From Bacteroidota bacterium (GTDB lineage Bacteria; Bacteroidota; Bacteroidia; Bacteroidales; VadinHA17), in contig DRFJ01000055.1 in assembly GCA_011050615.1 (NCBI GenBank), forward strand, positions 1 through 64,000: a stretch of DNA of 64,000 nt, written 5' to 3'. The notes below the pieces were generated by a model. That model made no database searches. It worked only from the letters and a program-made list of their open reading frames with translations, and was not told the origin of the DNA. Both the position numbers and the translations under genes were made by a program. Shown piece after piece: positions 16,041-25,239 of this stretch (position 1 is its first letter; each line of letters begins with the position of its first letter).

Positions 16041-17114
16041 TTACTTATATTCCTTGATCTGTATTTTTTTATCCAGTGCCAGAAATCCGCTATGTGCAAG
16101 TGCCTGTAATTCATCTTCGCCCGGATATATTACGATATTTGCAATAAAGCCAACCATTTCCCTTATATATTCGTTATGAGAATCTTCGTAAGCCATTCCG
16201 CCTGTCAGTATAATGGCATCAACCTGTCCCTTCATCACGGCAGCGCAGGCAGCTATCTCTTTGGCGACCTGGTATGATGATGCTTCCTTTACCAGTTGTG
16301 CCTTTTCATCTCCGGAATCGGCTTTTTCGCATATTTCCTTAAAGTTGTTTGTGTCGAGATAGGCCACCATCCCCCCCCTGCCATTAATCATTTTCATCAC
16401 TTCACTTTCGGAATATTTACCACTGAAGCACAGTTTCACGAGCTGTCCCGCCGGCAGTGTCCCCGACCTTTCGGGTGAAAACGGCCCTTCGCCGTTAAGT
16501 GCATTATTAACGTCCACCACCCTGCCCTTCACATGAGCTCCCACACTTATTCCTCCACCCATATGTGCAACAATGAGGTTCAAATCCTCATACTCTTTAT
16601 TCAGTGACTCTGCATATGATCGTGCCACGGCTTTCTGATTCAGGGCATGAAATATTGAATTACGCTGCAGCAGGGGGTGGCCGGAAAGGCGTGCCACTTC
16701 ATAAAGTTCATCAACAACTACCGGGTCAACAATAAAGGCAAGTGCACCAGGTATATCGACGGCTATTTCAGCAGCTATCAATCCTCCCAGGTTACTGGCA
16801 TGCTCACCACGCTCAGCACGTTTCAACTCATTTAACATCTGCCGGTTGACCTGATAGACACCTGATTCAACAGGTTTAAGAAGCCCTCCCCTTCCAACAA
16901 CAGCACTTATCTTTTTAATGTTTATTTCCCGTTTTTCCAGTTCCTTAATTATCAATTCTTTTCTAAAGGAAAGCTGCTCACTTATTTTCCCGAAACCTGA
17001 TATTTCGTCAGAGCTGTGCCTTATTGTTTCGTTAAAAACTATTTTATCATCACTATAAAGTGCGAATTTAGTTGATGTAGATCCGGGGTTTACTGCCAGT
17101 ATCAATCTTTCCAT
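16041..17114 (-). CDS. buk: Butyrate kinase
   Basis: The protein has 357 residues, the usual length. It transfers the phosphate of butyryl-phosphate (or a branched acyl-phosphate) to ADP, making ATP and the acid. It has ASKHA-fold signatures: the N-terminal LAVNPGSTSTKFALY, the central LIVAHMGGGISVGAHVKGR, the Buk-type FSPERSGTLPAG, and the C-terminal ILTGGMAY. It closes the pta-ackA-ptb-ptb-buk run, 14 bp after the second ptb gene. Whether it prefers butyrate, isobutyrate or isovalerate cannot be read from sequence. Confidence 0.93.
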   Translation of the reverse strand: MERLILAVNPGSTSTKFALYSDDKIVFNETIRHSSDEISGFGKISEQLSFRKELIIKELEKREINIKKISAVVGRGGLLKPVESGVYQVNRQMLNELKRAERGEHASNLGGLIAAEIAVDIPGALAFIVDPVVVDELYEVARLSGHPLLQRNSIFHALNQKAVARSYAESLNKEYEDLNLIVAHMGGGISVGAHVKGRVVDVNNALNGEGPFSPERSGTLPAGQLVKLCFSGKYSESEVMKMINGRGGMVAYLDTNNFKEICEKADSGDEKAQLVKEASSYQVAKEIAACAAVMKGQVDAIILTGGMAYEDSHNEYIREMVGFIANIVIYPGEDELQALAHSGFLALDKKIQIKEYK

Positions 17115-17128
17115 AATAATATATCGAG

Positions 17129-18043
17129 CTAATTATTTTTGCCTGACATAAGGCATGACAGGGCTATGCAATAGAATTTTGATTTTTCACTTTCGCTTCT
17201 TGACATTAATACGACAGGCACCTCTGTACCCATGAGCATTCCGGCCAGTTCCCCCCTTCCAAAAAGCATAAGCCCTTTATAAAAGGGATTACAGGCTTCA
17301 AGAGAGGGGAAAAGAAGGATATCGGCATCTCCTCCTACAGGTGTATCAACACCTTTTATTTCAACACTTTTCTTATCACAGGCAAGAAAAATATCGAGGG
17401 GGCCGTCCATTATGCACGGACTTATCTGTCCTCTTTCAGCCATCTTGCACATTACAGCATAATCGACTGCATTCTGAAAATGTTTACTCATTTTCTCGGA
17501 AGCTCCTATAAGTGCCACCCTGGGTTTCCTGATCCCGAATTTTCCTGCCATTTCGATTGCATATTCAGCCATGGCCACTTTCTGGTCAAGATCGGGGAAG
17601 GGTAATACTGCAGTATCGGTAATAAAAAGCAATTTATGATAATCAGGCACATCCACGGCACATACGTAGCTCAGGACAGCCTTTGGCTTCATCAGCCCTT
17701 TTTCCTTGTCAAGGACAGCTTTCAGAAATTTATCAGTGCCTATGAGGCCCTTCATCAGGATATCAGCCTCGCCGGATTTCACAAGCCTGACTGTCTCCTG
17801 TGCTGCTTCTATTTCATTATTAACATGTTGCAACTTAAAAAGATCAAGGTCAAGCCGAAGTTTACGTGCAATATCCTCTATCCGTGACCTGTCGCCAAAG
17901 AGCCAGGCTTCAATCATATTGGCTTTCACTGCTTTTTCCACTGCGCCCAGGGTATTTTCATCCTGGGCCCAGGTAACGGCCATTCTTGGTTTATCCTTTC
18001 TATCTTTTACTATTTCAGCGAGTTGCTCCAGTGATGTAATCAT
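17129..18043 (-). CDS. ptb: Phosphate butyryltransferase (paralogue 2)
   Basis: The protein has 304 residues from the ATG at 18043 (MITSLEQLAEIVKDRK); the open frame extends upstream but overlaps the preceding ptb gene with unconserved residues. It exchanges CoA of butyryl-CoA for phosphate. Family features: DILMKGLIGTDKFLKAVLD, KLLFITDTAVLPFPDL, RVALIGASEKMS and GDADILLFPSLEACNPFYKGL. It lies 7 bp after the first ptb gene and 14 bp before buk. The two paralogues differ clearly (this one has LFITDTAVLPFPDL where the other has IAVTDVAMNIAPNL), which suggests different acyl groups or a hetero-oligomer. Confidence 0.88.
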   Translation of the reverse strand: MITSLEQLAEIVKDRKDKPRMAVTWAQDENTLGAVEKAVKANMIEAWLFGDRSRIEDIARKLRLDLDLFKLQHVNNEIEAAQETVRLVKSGEADILMKGLIGTDKFLKAVLDKEKGLMKPKAVLSYVCAVDVPDYHKLLFITDTAVLPFPDLDQKVAMAEYAIEMAGKFGIRKPRVALIGASEKMSKHFQNAVDYAVMCKMAERGQISPCIMDGPLDIFLACDKKSVEIKGVDTPVGGDADILLFPSLEACNPFYKGLMLFGRGELAGMLMGTEVPVVLMSRSESEKSKFYCIALSCLMSGKNN

Positions 18044-18050
18044 TGGATAT

Positions 18051-18953
18051 TTATTTAGCTGTTGCAGCAGCCAGCAGCAGGCTGTCGTATTTTGCCTGTT
18101 CACTGTCTGATCGGGAGGTAAGTACAATAGGTGCCGCAGCTCCCAGTATGACAGAGGCTACTTTAGCTTTGGCAAAGAAAACCAGGGATTTATAAAGCAC
18201 ATTACCCACTTCAATATCGGGCATAAGCAAAAGGTCTGTATCGCCGGCCACTTCGGATTTTATTCCTTTATGTATTGCGCTTTCCAGGCTTATTGCATTA
18301 TCAAAGGCAAGAGGGCCGTCGATAATACAGTTCTTAATCTGGTCTCTCTGGTTCATCTTGGATAGCAAAGCCGCATCGAGGGTAGCCTGCATGCTTTCAT
18401 TAACCATTTCCACCGCACCCAGGACAGCCACTTTAGGCATATCAATACCAAGCATGTTAAGGCATGATACAGAATTATTTATAATTGATATTTTTTCCCG
18501 AAGGTTAGGTGCAATATTCATGGCAACATCAGTAACAGCAATTAGCTTATGGTAGGTTTTCACCTCGAAAATAGCAAAATGCGACAGAAGGTTTCCTGTT
18601 CTCAATCCCCAGTTTTTATCAAGTATATGTTTTAGCAGTGTAGATGTACCCACCTTCCCCTTCATCAGTACATCGGCCTCCCTGTTATGCACCATTTTTA
18701 CTGCTATTTCAGAAGTTTTTTCTACATCGTGCTCATTTATTATCTTAATTCCCTCGATGTTTTGATTAGCTTCCCCGGCCAGTCTTCTTATTTCTTTTTC
18801 ATCACCGATAAGGACAGGTTGAACAATTCTGTCAGCTGCGGCTTTCAGAACGGCCCCTAGTGACTGGCTATCGTGGGCTGCAGCCAGGACAAGGCGTTTA
18901 AAGGGTTTATTGTCAAGCAGTTTATGCAGTTCACTTAACTTTTTCAGGGTCAT
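18051..18953 (-). CDS. ptb: Phosphate butyryltransferase (paralogue 1)
   Basis: The protein has 300 residues. It carries the Pta/Ptb-family landmarks ADVLMKGKVGTSTLLKHIL, KLIAVTDVAMNIAPNL, KVAVLGAVEMVNESM, NCIIDGPLAFDNAIS and GDTDLLLMPDIEVGN. The last of these forms the CoA/phosphate site. It converts acyl-CoA to acyl-phosphate for the kinase downstream. It sits between ackA (13-bp gap) and the second ptb. The substrate is probably a C4 or branched C4-C5 acyl-CoA, by context with buk. Confidence 0.9.
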   Translation of the reverse strand: MTLKKLSELHKLLDNKPFKRLVLAAAHDSQSLGAVLKAAADRIVQPVLIGDEKEIRRLAGEANQNIEGIKIINEHDVEKTSEIAVKMVHNREADVLMKGKVGTSTLLKHILDKNWGLRTGNLLSHFAIFEVKTYHKLIAVTDVAMNIAPNLREKISIINNSVSCLNMLGIDMPKVAVLGAVEMVNESMQATLDAALLSKMNQRDQIKNCIIDGPLAFDNAISLESAIHKGIKSEVAGDTDLLLMPDIEVGNVLYKSLVFFAKAKVASVILGAAAPIVLTSRSDSEQAKYDSLLLAAATAK

Positions 18954-18965
18954 GGTAAATATGGA

Positions 18966-20186
18966 TTAGGTTTTAACTTTTTTCTGACTGGCAACAATAT
19001 TTTTTGTGTCGCTTGCTATAACCAGTTCTTCATTTGTTATAACAACCATAACTGTCACTCTGGACGAGGGTTTTGATATAACTAAATCCTGGCTCTTTTT
19101 CCCATAGTTCATCTCACTGTCGAATTCAATACCCAGGTTTTCCATGTCGGAGCATATCATCTTTCTGACGTTGAAATCATTCTCGCCCACTCCCCCTGTA
19201 AAAATAAGTAAATCCAGACCATTAAGAGCTGCTATATATGCTCCTATAAATTTTTTGACTTTGTAGGCATACATTTCCAGGGCAAGGATAGCTCTCTTAT
19301 TGCCTGAATCTGCTGCCAGTTCGAGGTCACGCATATCAGATGAAATATTGCTGATACCCATAACCCCGCTTTTCTTGTTTATCATATTGCTTACCCCCTG
19401 CAAGCTAAGATCTTCTTTATCTGCTATATAGATAAGAACCCCCGGATCAATTTCTCCTGTTCGTGTACCCATGATAAGTCCATCCACAGGTGTAAATCCC
19501 ATGGATGTATCAATTGACTTACCATTCTTAATTGCAGCCACGGAGGCTCCGTTACCAAGGTGGCAGCTTATAATTTTGAGGCTGTTGAAATCTCTGCCAA
19601 TTATCTCTGCAGCTTTTTTAGCTACGAACTTATGACTTGTTCCATGAAAACCGTATTTACGGATCTTATATTTTTTATAATATTCATAAGGGATAGCGTA
19701 CATATAAGCATAATCCGACATGGTCTGGTGAAAGGAGGTATCAAAAACAGCCACCTGGGGTACGCCGGGCACCAGCTTTTCCACTGAGAGTATACCCTTC
19801 AGGTTAGCAGGGTTATGCAAGGGAGCCAGTTCACCACACCTTTCGATATCTTTTTTTACCTTATTGTCAATCAGTACGCTTTCAGTGAAATTCTCTCCAC
19901 CGTGTGCAACCCTGTGGCCAACAGCAAATATATCCCTGACATCTTTGATAACTCCCCATTTCTTATTGGTAAGCGCTTCAATAACCAGGTTTATGCCTAT
20001 AGTATGGTCAGGTATATCAGTAATCGTCTTATAAGTATCTTTACCGGTAGGCTTATGTGTGAGAATACTATCCATCAGACCTATGCGTTCAACAAGGCCC
20101 TTGGCCATAACTTCAGCGCCATTGTCAAAATCAAACACCTGATATTTAATAGAAGAGCTACCGCAATTGAGGACAAGAATTACCAT
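18966..20186 (-). CDS. ackA: Acetate kinase
   Basis: The protein has 406 residues, full length. It makes ATP and acetate from acetyl-phosphate. Signatures: VLNCGSSSIKYQVFDF at the start, YGFHGTSHKFVAKKAAE, the phosphate-loop ISCHLGNGASVAAIKNG, MGTRTGEIDPGV, and LIFTGGVGEN near the C-terminus. It follows pta and precedes the two ptb genes, all on the minus strand and closely spaced, which makes an acid-forming, ATP-yielding fermentation operon. Confidence 0.97.
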   Translation of the reverse strand: MVILVLNCGSSSIKYQVFDFDNGAEVMAKGLVERIGLMDSILTHKPTGKDTYKTITDIPDHTIGINLVIEALTNKKWGVIKDVRDIFAVGHRVAHGGENFTESVLIDNKVKKDIERCGELAPLHNPANLKGILSVEKLVPGVPQVAVFDTSFHQTMSDYAYMYAIPYEYYKKYKIRKYGFHGTSHKFVAKKAAEIIGRDFNSLKIISCHLGNGASVAAIKNGKSIDTSMGFTPVDGLIMGTRTGEIDPGVLIYIADKEDLSLQGVSNMINKKSGVMGISNISSDMRDLELAADSGNKRAILALEMYAYKVKKFIGAYIAALNGLDLLIFTGGVGENDFNVRKMICSDMENLGIEFDSEMNYGKKSQDLVISKPSSRVTVMVVITNEELVIASDTKNIVASQKKVKT

Positions 20187-20267
20187 AATTATATTATATA
20201 TTTTGAGAATAAAACTTTAATATGACAATATACTAATAAAGAATTAATATGAATGGTTGTGGCCCAC

Positions 20268-21287
20268 TTAAAACACCGTTTGTTTAGTAGCCTGGGCAGA
20301 CTGTGTTGCAGTAATTGCCACCAGGCTAACTATATCATCTACCGAGCATCCTCTTGAGAGGTCATTTATAGGGGCAGCCATACCCTGCAGTATTGGTCCC
20401 ACTGCTTCCGTATTACCCAGTCGCTGTACAAGTTTATAGGCTATATTACCCGCATCCAGTGAGGGGAATACCAGCACGTTGGCTCTTCCAGCGATAGTGC
20501 TGCCGGGTGCTTTTCTCTTCCCGATTGTTTCTATCAGTGCGGCATCAGCCTGCAGTTCACCATCAATCTCAATATCAGGAGCCATTTCCCTGGCCATTTT
20601 TGTTGCATTTACCACCTTGTCTACCATTTCATGCTTTGCACTGCCTCTGGTACTGAAGCTCAGCATTGCAACCCTGGGTTCCATACCCAGAATGGATTGT
20701 GCTGTCCTGGCTGTTGCAACGGCTATTTCAGCCAGTTCCTTTTCAGTAGGGTCAGGATGGACAGCACAGTCAGCAAAAACCATAACCCCGTCATTACCGA
20801 ATGATTTGTCAGGATGGATCATTATAAAGGCACCTGAGACGACCGATATGCCGGGTTTAGTTTTAACATACTGGAAGGCTGGCCTCAGTACATCGCCCGT
20901 GGCATTGGCAGCACCGGCCACTTCTCCGTCCGCATCTCCGTTTTTGATCATCAGGACTGAAAGGTAGAGTGGATTTTCTATAAGTTTCAGTGCCTCCTCC
21001 CTGGTCAGACCTTTATTCTTCCTGATGTCGACCATCATATCCACATAGAGATCTTTTTTACTGTGCTTAACAGGATCAACTATTTCAGCTTTCCCGATAT
21101 TATCCAATTTTAAATCGTGAGCCTGCTTTAAAAGCTCTTCCCTATTACCTATCAGTATGACCCTTGCCAGTTCTTCAACTATAATCCTGTCTGCCGCCCT
21201 GAGTGTTCTTTCTTCGGTACTCTCAGGCAATACTATACGTCTGTTAAGCCGTCGGGCCTTTTCTTTTATGCCATCTATTAATTTCAT
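20268..21287 (-). CDS. pta: Phosphate acetyltransferase
   Basis: The protein has 339 residues, the short single-domain form. It converts acetyl-CoA and phosphate to acetyl-phosphate and CoA. Signatures: [18 protein letters not shown] near the N-terminus, [31 protein letters not shown] and [17 protein letters not shown]. It is the first gene of the fermentation operon, with a TACTTTTG box at 21324-21331, and is 81 bp upstream of ackA. Confidence 0.97.
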   Translation of the reverse strand: MKLIDGIKEKARRLNRRIVLPESTEERTLRAADRIIVEELARVILIGNREELLKQAHDLKLDNIGKAEIVDPVKHSKKDLYVDMMVDIRKNKGLTREEALKLIENPLYLSVLMIKNGDADGEVAGAANATGDVLRPAFQYVKTKPGISVVSGAFIMIHPDKSFGNDGVMVFADCAVHPDPTEKELAEIAVATARTAQSILGMEPRVAMLSFSTRGSAKHEMVDKVVNATKMAREMAPDIEIDGELQADAALIETIGKRKAPGSTIAGRANVLVFPSLDAGNIAYKLVQRLGNTEAVGPILQGMAAPINDLSRGCSVDDIVSLVAITATQSAQATKQTVF

Positions 21288-21323
21288 TGTATATCAGTAA
21301 ATTATGAAAAAAAAATAATTCAT

Positions 21324-21331
21324 CAAAAGTA
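21324..21331 (-). promoter_or_regulatory. Promoter -7 box (TACTTTTG) for the pta-ackA-ptb-ptb-buk operon
   Basis: Perfect TAnnTTTG on the minus strand, 37 bp before the pta start codon. Transcription is expected near 21317. Confidence 0.5.
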
Positions 21332-21478
21332 TAAAAAAATGCTCAGACCCTCAAAGCCGGATAACATGATTAATGTCAGAAAAACCGTTTTTTTTTATGC
21401 CTTGAATCAAATAGCAAATTAGTTTTATCAGCTTGATAATATTATATATTTTTACACATTTTTAACTATTTTTAGCAC

Positions 21479-24406
21479 ATGTACCGCGATAAATCTCTTG
21501 ACAGGCTGTCAGGTTCACTTAAGGGCAGTTTAAAATACGATAACATTACCAGGGCTATCTACAGCACCGATGCCTCAATGTACCGGGAAGAGCCGCTGGC
21601 CGTAGCTTTTCCTGCTGATGAGGGTGATCTTAAAATTCTCATTGATTATGCAACCACGAATAAAACAAGCCTGATAATGAGGGGTGCGGGAACATCGCTG
21701 GCAGGTCAGGTGGTAGGCCCCGGCATCGTAGTGGATATCAGCAGGCACATGAACAACATACTGGAGATCAACGCTGAAGAGAGATGGGTAAGGCTTCAGC
21801 CGGGTGTTATTCCTGATGAACTTAACAAAACCCTGGCCAAATATGGCTTGTTCTTCGGTCCTGAAACATCCACGGCAAACAGGTGTACAATCGGGGGGAT
21901 GCTCGGTAACAACGCCTGCGGACTGCATTCACTCAGATATGGCAGCACCCGGGAGCATACTCTGGAGGTAAAAGCCTTGCTCAGTGACAGCAGCAATGTT
22001 GTATTCGGTGAGCTCACGGATAAAGAATTCAGGAGAAAATGCGACCTGAACAGCCTTGAAGGGAAAATCTACAGCAAGCTTTACGAAATATTGTCAGATA
22101 AGGAAATGGCAGATGAGATCAGGAAGGAATACCCTGATCCAATGGTACCGAGGAGAAATACGGGTTATGCCCTTGACCTGATGCTTGAAACCTCAGTTTT
22201 TAATAAGGACAGCAAAACCAATATCAATCTTGCAAGGCTGATAGCCGGATCAGAAGGGACTCTTGCCATAGTAAGCGAAATTAAGCTTAACCTGGTTCCT
22301 CTCCCGCCCCCTGTTAAAGTTCTGTGCTGTGTTCATCTCAAGGAGAGGGACGAAGCATATAAAGCCAATCTCATTGCCCTTCAGCATGATCCAGATGCCG
22401 TAGAAATGATGGATGATAAGATACTGGATCTTACCGGGGATAATATTGAGCAAAGGAAAAACAGATTTTTTCTCGAAGGTAAACCGGGAGCTATATTAAT
22501 AGTTGAATTTGCACGGAACAGCCAGGAAGAGATAAATCAAATCTGTGATTCAATGGAAGAGGCTATGAGGAAGGAAGGTTACGGATATGCCTTCCCCAGG
22601 ATATGGGGTAATGACATACCGAAGGTCTGGAATCTCAGAAAAGCCGGTGTCGGTGTCCTGGGCAACATGAAAGGTGATGCCAAACCTGTGAGCCTGCTGG
22701 AAGATACCGCGGTGAGTGTTAAACTCTTGCCACAGTACATGCATGAGTTTGACAGCATGCTTGCAAAATATAATAAAGAATGTGTTTATCATGCCCATAT
22801 AGGTACCGGAGAGCTACACCTGCGGCCTGTTTTAAACCTCAAGGAAGAAGGGGATGTGGAGTTGTTCCATACCCTTGGGATGGAGACAGCCATGCTTGTA
22901 AAGAAATTCAGGGGGTCATTAAGCGGGGAACATGGAGATGGAAGGTTAAGGGGTGAATTTATTCCCCTGATGATGGGAAACAGGATATACAATACACTCA
23001 GGGATGTAAAATATACCTGGGATCCGGAAGGTATATTAAACCCGGGCAAGATTATAGATACACCACCCATGAATACCTGTCTTCGCTATACTCCCGGCCA
23101 GGAAGTAAAGGAACCGGAGACCTGCTTCAGGTTTGATGACACAGGCGGGTATATAAGAGCAGCCGAGAAATGCAATGGCTCGGGCGACTGCAGGAAGAGT
23201 GAAATTATCGGAGGGACCATGTGTCCAAGCTATATGGCTACCAGGGATGAGATGAACACCACAAGGGCAAGGGCAAATGTCCTGAGGGAATTTCTAAACA
23301 AACCGGGCAATGAATGGGCCCATCCTGAGATATACAGTATACTTGATTTGTGCCTTTCATGTAAGGGGTGCAAGAGTGAATGCCCTTCGAATGTGGACAT
23401 GGCAAAGCTGAAGGCTGAATTCATGCAGCATTGGTACGATAATCACAGGGTACCCGTACGGACACTTCTTATAGCTTACATCAGTACAATAAATAAACTG
23501 GGTTCAATTTTACCTGCAATCTATAATTTTTTTCTTAAGAACAGGTTCGTATCAGGTTTAATAAAGAGGGTCATTGGCTTTGCAAAAGAACGTTCAATGC
23601 CCCTTATATACAGGACCACGCTAAAAAAATGGTCAAAAAGGAACCTTCCCCTGCTTAATCCTGTGAATCCCATGAAGAAGGTTTATATTTTTGCTGATGA
23701 GTTTACCAACTATAATGACACCCTGGCAGGCATACAGTCGATTAAGTTGTTAACTGCCCTGGGTTACAGTGTAAGTATACCGGATCACAATCTCAGTGCC
23801 CGGTCATTCCTGTCCAGGGGATTATTGAGAAAAGCGGCCAGGATTGCAACAGATAATGTTATCAGGCTAGCTCCGCTTATTACGAAAGACAGCCCTCTCA
23901 TTGGCATTGAGCCCTCAGCCATACTGGGTTTCAGGGATGAGTTCCCGGAGCTGGTAAGCGAAGAACTTCGCTCAAAAGCCTTAAGACTTTCAGAAAACGC
24001 TTTACTGATTGATGAATTTATCTGCCGCGAGTTTAAAGAAGGCAATATCAAACCATCAATGTTCAGCACAGATTCAAAACAGATATTATTACATGGCCAT
24101 TGCCAGCAAAAGGCTGTTGCAAATACATCAAGCACCATAGAAATGCTTTCAATACCAGTTAACTATAGTGTAAAGGAGATACCTTCCGGGTGTTGTGGTA
24201 TGGCCGGGTCGTTCGGCTATGAAAAAGAGCATTACGATCTGTCTATGAAAGTTGGGGAACTGGTATTATTTCCCACTGTGAGGAACTCGGGCGAAGATGT
24301 TATTATAGCAGCTCCCGGGACAAGCTGCAGGCATCAGATAAAGGATGGAACAGGCCGAAGGGCCTTGCATCCCGTTCAGGTATTGCATGAGGCTTTACTT
24401 GTCTGA
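21479..24406 (+). CDS. FAD/Fe-S oxidoreductase (D-lactate or glycolate dehydrogenase type)
   Basis: The 975-residue protein joins a GlcD-like flavoprotein to a GlcF-like iron-sulfur part. The N-terminal FAD domain (about 30-260) has MRGAGTSLAGQVVGPGIVVD and GGMLGNNACGLHSLRYG. The FAD-oxidase C-terminal domain follows (to about 545), with SGEHGDGRLRGEF. Next come two cysteine clusters for 4Fe-4S centres (CNGSGDC...MCPSY, then CLSCKGCKSECPSNVD near 625-640) and a CCG domain with HGHCQQK and PSGCCGMAGSFGYE. It probably oxidises D-lactate or another 2-hydroxyacid and passes electrons to the respiratory chain or a quinone. It diverges from pta. The substrate is not resolved. Confidence 0.9.
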   Translation: MYRDKSLDRLSGSLKGSLKYDNITRAIYSTDASMYREEPLAVAFPADEGDLKILIDYATTNKTSLIMRGAGTSLAGQVVGPGIVVDISRHMNNILEINAEERWVRLQPGVIPDELNKTLAKYGLFFGPETSTANRCTIGGMLGNNACGLHSLRYGSTREHTLEVKALLSDSSNVVFGELTDKEFRRKCDLNSLEGKIYSKLYEILSDKEMADEIRKEYPDPMVPRRNTGYALDLMLETSVFNKDSKTNINLARLIAGSEGTLAIVSEIKLNLVPLPPPVKVLCCVHLKERDEAYKANLIALQHDPDAVEMMDDKILDLTGDNIEQRKNRFFLEGKPGAILIVEFARNSQEEINQICDSMEEAMRKEGYGYAFPRIWGNDIPKVWNLRKAGVGVLGNMKGDAKPVSLLEDTAVSVKLLPQYMHEFDSMLAKYNKECVYHAHIGTGELHLRPVLNLKEEGDVELFHTLGMETAMLVKKFRGSLSGEHGDGRLRGEFIPLMMGNRIYNTLRDVKYTWDPEGILNPGKIIDTPPMNTCLRYTPGQEVKEPETCFRFDDTGGYIRAAEKCNGSGDCRKSEIIGGTMCPSYMATRDEMNTTRARANVLREFLNKPGNEWAHPEIYSILDLCLSCKGCKSECPSNVDMAKLKAEFMQHWYDNHRVPVRTLLIAYISTINKLGSILPAIYNFFLKNRFVSGLIKRVIGFAKERSMPLIYRTTLKKWSKRNLPLLNPVNPMKKVYIFADEFTNYNDTLAGIQSIKLLTALGYSVSIPDHNLSARSFLSRGLLRKAARIATDNVIRLAPLITKDSPLIGIEPSAILGFRDEFPELVSEELRSKALRLSENALLIDEFICREFKEGNIKPSMFSTDSKQILLHGHCQQKAVANTSSTIEMLSIPVNYSVKEIPSGCCGMAGSFGYEKEHYDLSMKVGELVLFPTVRNSGEDVIIAAPGTSCRHQIKDGTGRRALHPVQVLHEALLV

Positions 24407-25174
24407 TCGCAGCTCAAAGGAGTCGGCATCGAGCCATACCGGGAATTTTGCCCTGAAAGCTTTCATATCATCAATAAAAATTTCAGATGTGATTAGCTCT
24501 TCGGTATTCAATTTAGATTTTACCACGATATTTCCCCGGGGATCGATAAGGGCAGAATCGCCACAATAGTCAATCCCGTTACCGTCTTTGCCTGTCCTGT
24601 TCACTCCAAGTACAAAGCACTGGTTTTCAATAGCCCTTGCCATCAACAGGGTATTCCAAACCTTACGCCTGGCTGCAGGCCAGTTAGCTACATATACCAG
24701 TATATCATAAGCATTATTAATATTCCTGCTCCACACGGGGAACCTCAGGTCATAGCATATCTGGAGGGAAAAGTTCCAGCCCATGTATGTATCGATTACT
24801 GTCTTTTCCCCTTTTGTAAAAAACATATTTTCCTTTTCCATCCTGAACAGGTGTCCTTTATCGTAAGCAGAGTAACTACCATCAGGTTTCATAAAGACAA
24901 GCCTGTTAAAGTATCTCCCATTTTCAGCAGCGATAAAGCTGCCTATCATTCCAAAACCGGTATCTGATGTTATTTCACTCATCCACTTCATGGTTTGACC
25001 CTTCATATTTTCGGCCAGATTTTCAGAATCCATGGAAAACCCGGTATTGAACATTTCGGGCAGCACTACCACATCTGTTTGTCCTTTAAGACTTGTGAGC
25101 CGTGATTCATATTTACTGAAGTTAGCCTCCTTATCTTCCCACACTATGTCTGCCTGCAGCCATGATATTTTCAT
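24395..25174 (-). CDS. Omega-amidase / nitrilase-family amidohydrolase (YafV-like)
   Basis: The protein has 259 residues. The nitrilase catalytic triad is present: Glu40 in VLPEMF, Lys106 in YDKGHLF and Cys140 in LQICYDLRFP. The length and the RFPVWSRN context match the YafV/omega-amidase branch, which clears the toxic tautomers alpha-ketoglutaramate and alpha-ketosuccinamate in the methionine-salvage side path. It is cytosolic. Its 3' end overlaps the convergent oxidase gene by 12 bp. A terminator upstream separates it from the gene before it. Confidence 0.9.
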   Translation of the reverse strand: MKISWLQADIVWEDKEANFSKYESRLTSLKGQTDVVVLPEMFNTGFSMDSENLAENMKGQTMKWMSEITSDTGFGMIGSFIAAENGRYFNRLVFMKPDGSYSAYDKGHLFRMEKENMFFTKGEKTVIDTYMGWNFSLQICYDLRFPVWSRNINNAYDILVYVANWPAARRKVWNTLLMARAIENQCFVLGVNRTGKDGNGIDYCGDSALIDPRGNIVVKSKLNTEELITSEIFIDDMKAFRAKFPVWLDADSFELRSDK

Positions 25175-25185
25175 AATTCAGGATT

Positions 25186-25215
25186 TAAAAAAAAACAGGC
25201 TGTTAAACAGCCTGT
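25186..25215 (-). terminator. Rho-independent terminator after the 385-residue unknown gene
   Basis: On the minus strand ACAGGCTGTTTAACAGCCTGT (25195-25215) forms a near-perfect hairpin with a tiny loop, followed by a run of nine T (25186-25194). It ends transcription of the gene at 25240-26397. Confidence 0.85.
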
Positions 25216-25239
25216 CTGCAATCAATCAACAATATATAA

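Noticed and set aside
17129-18127. Longer start for the second ptb gene
   Set aside because: The 28 extra codons overlap the preceding ptb gene and contain unconserved residues; the ATG at 18043 gives the normal length.
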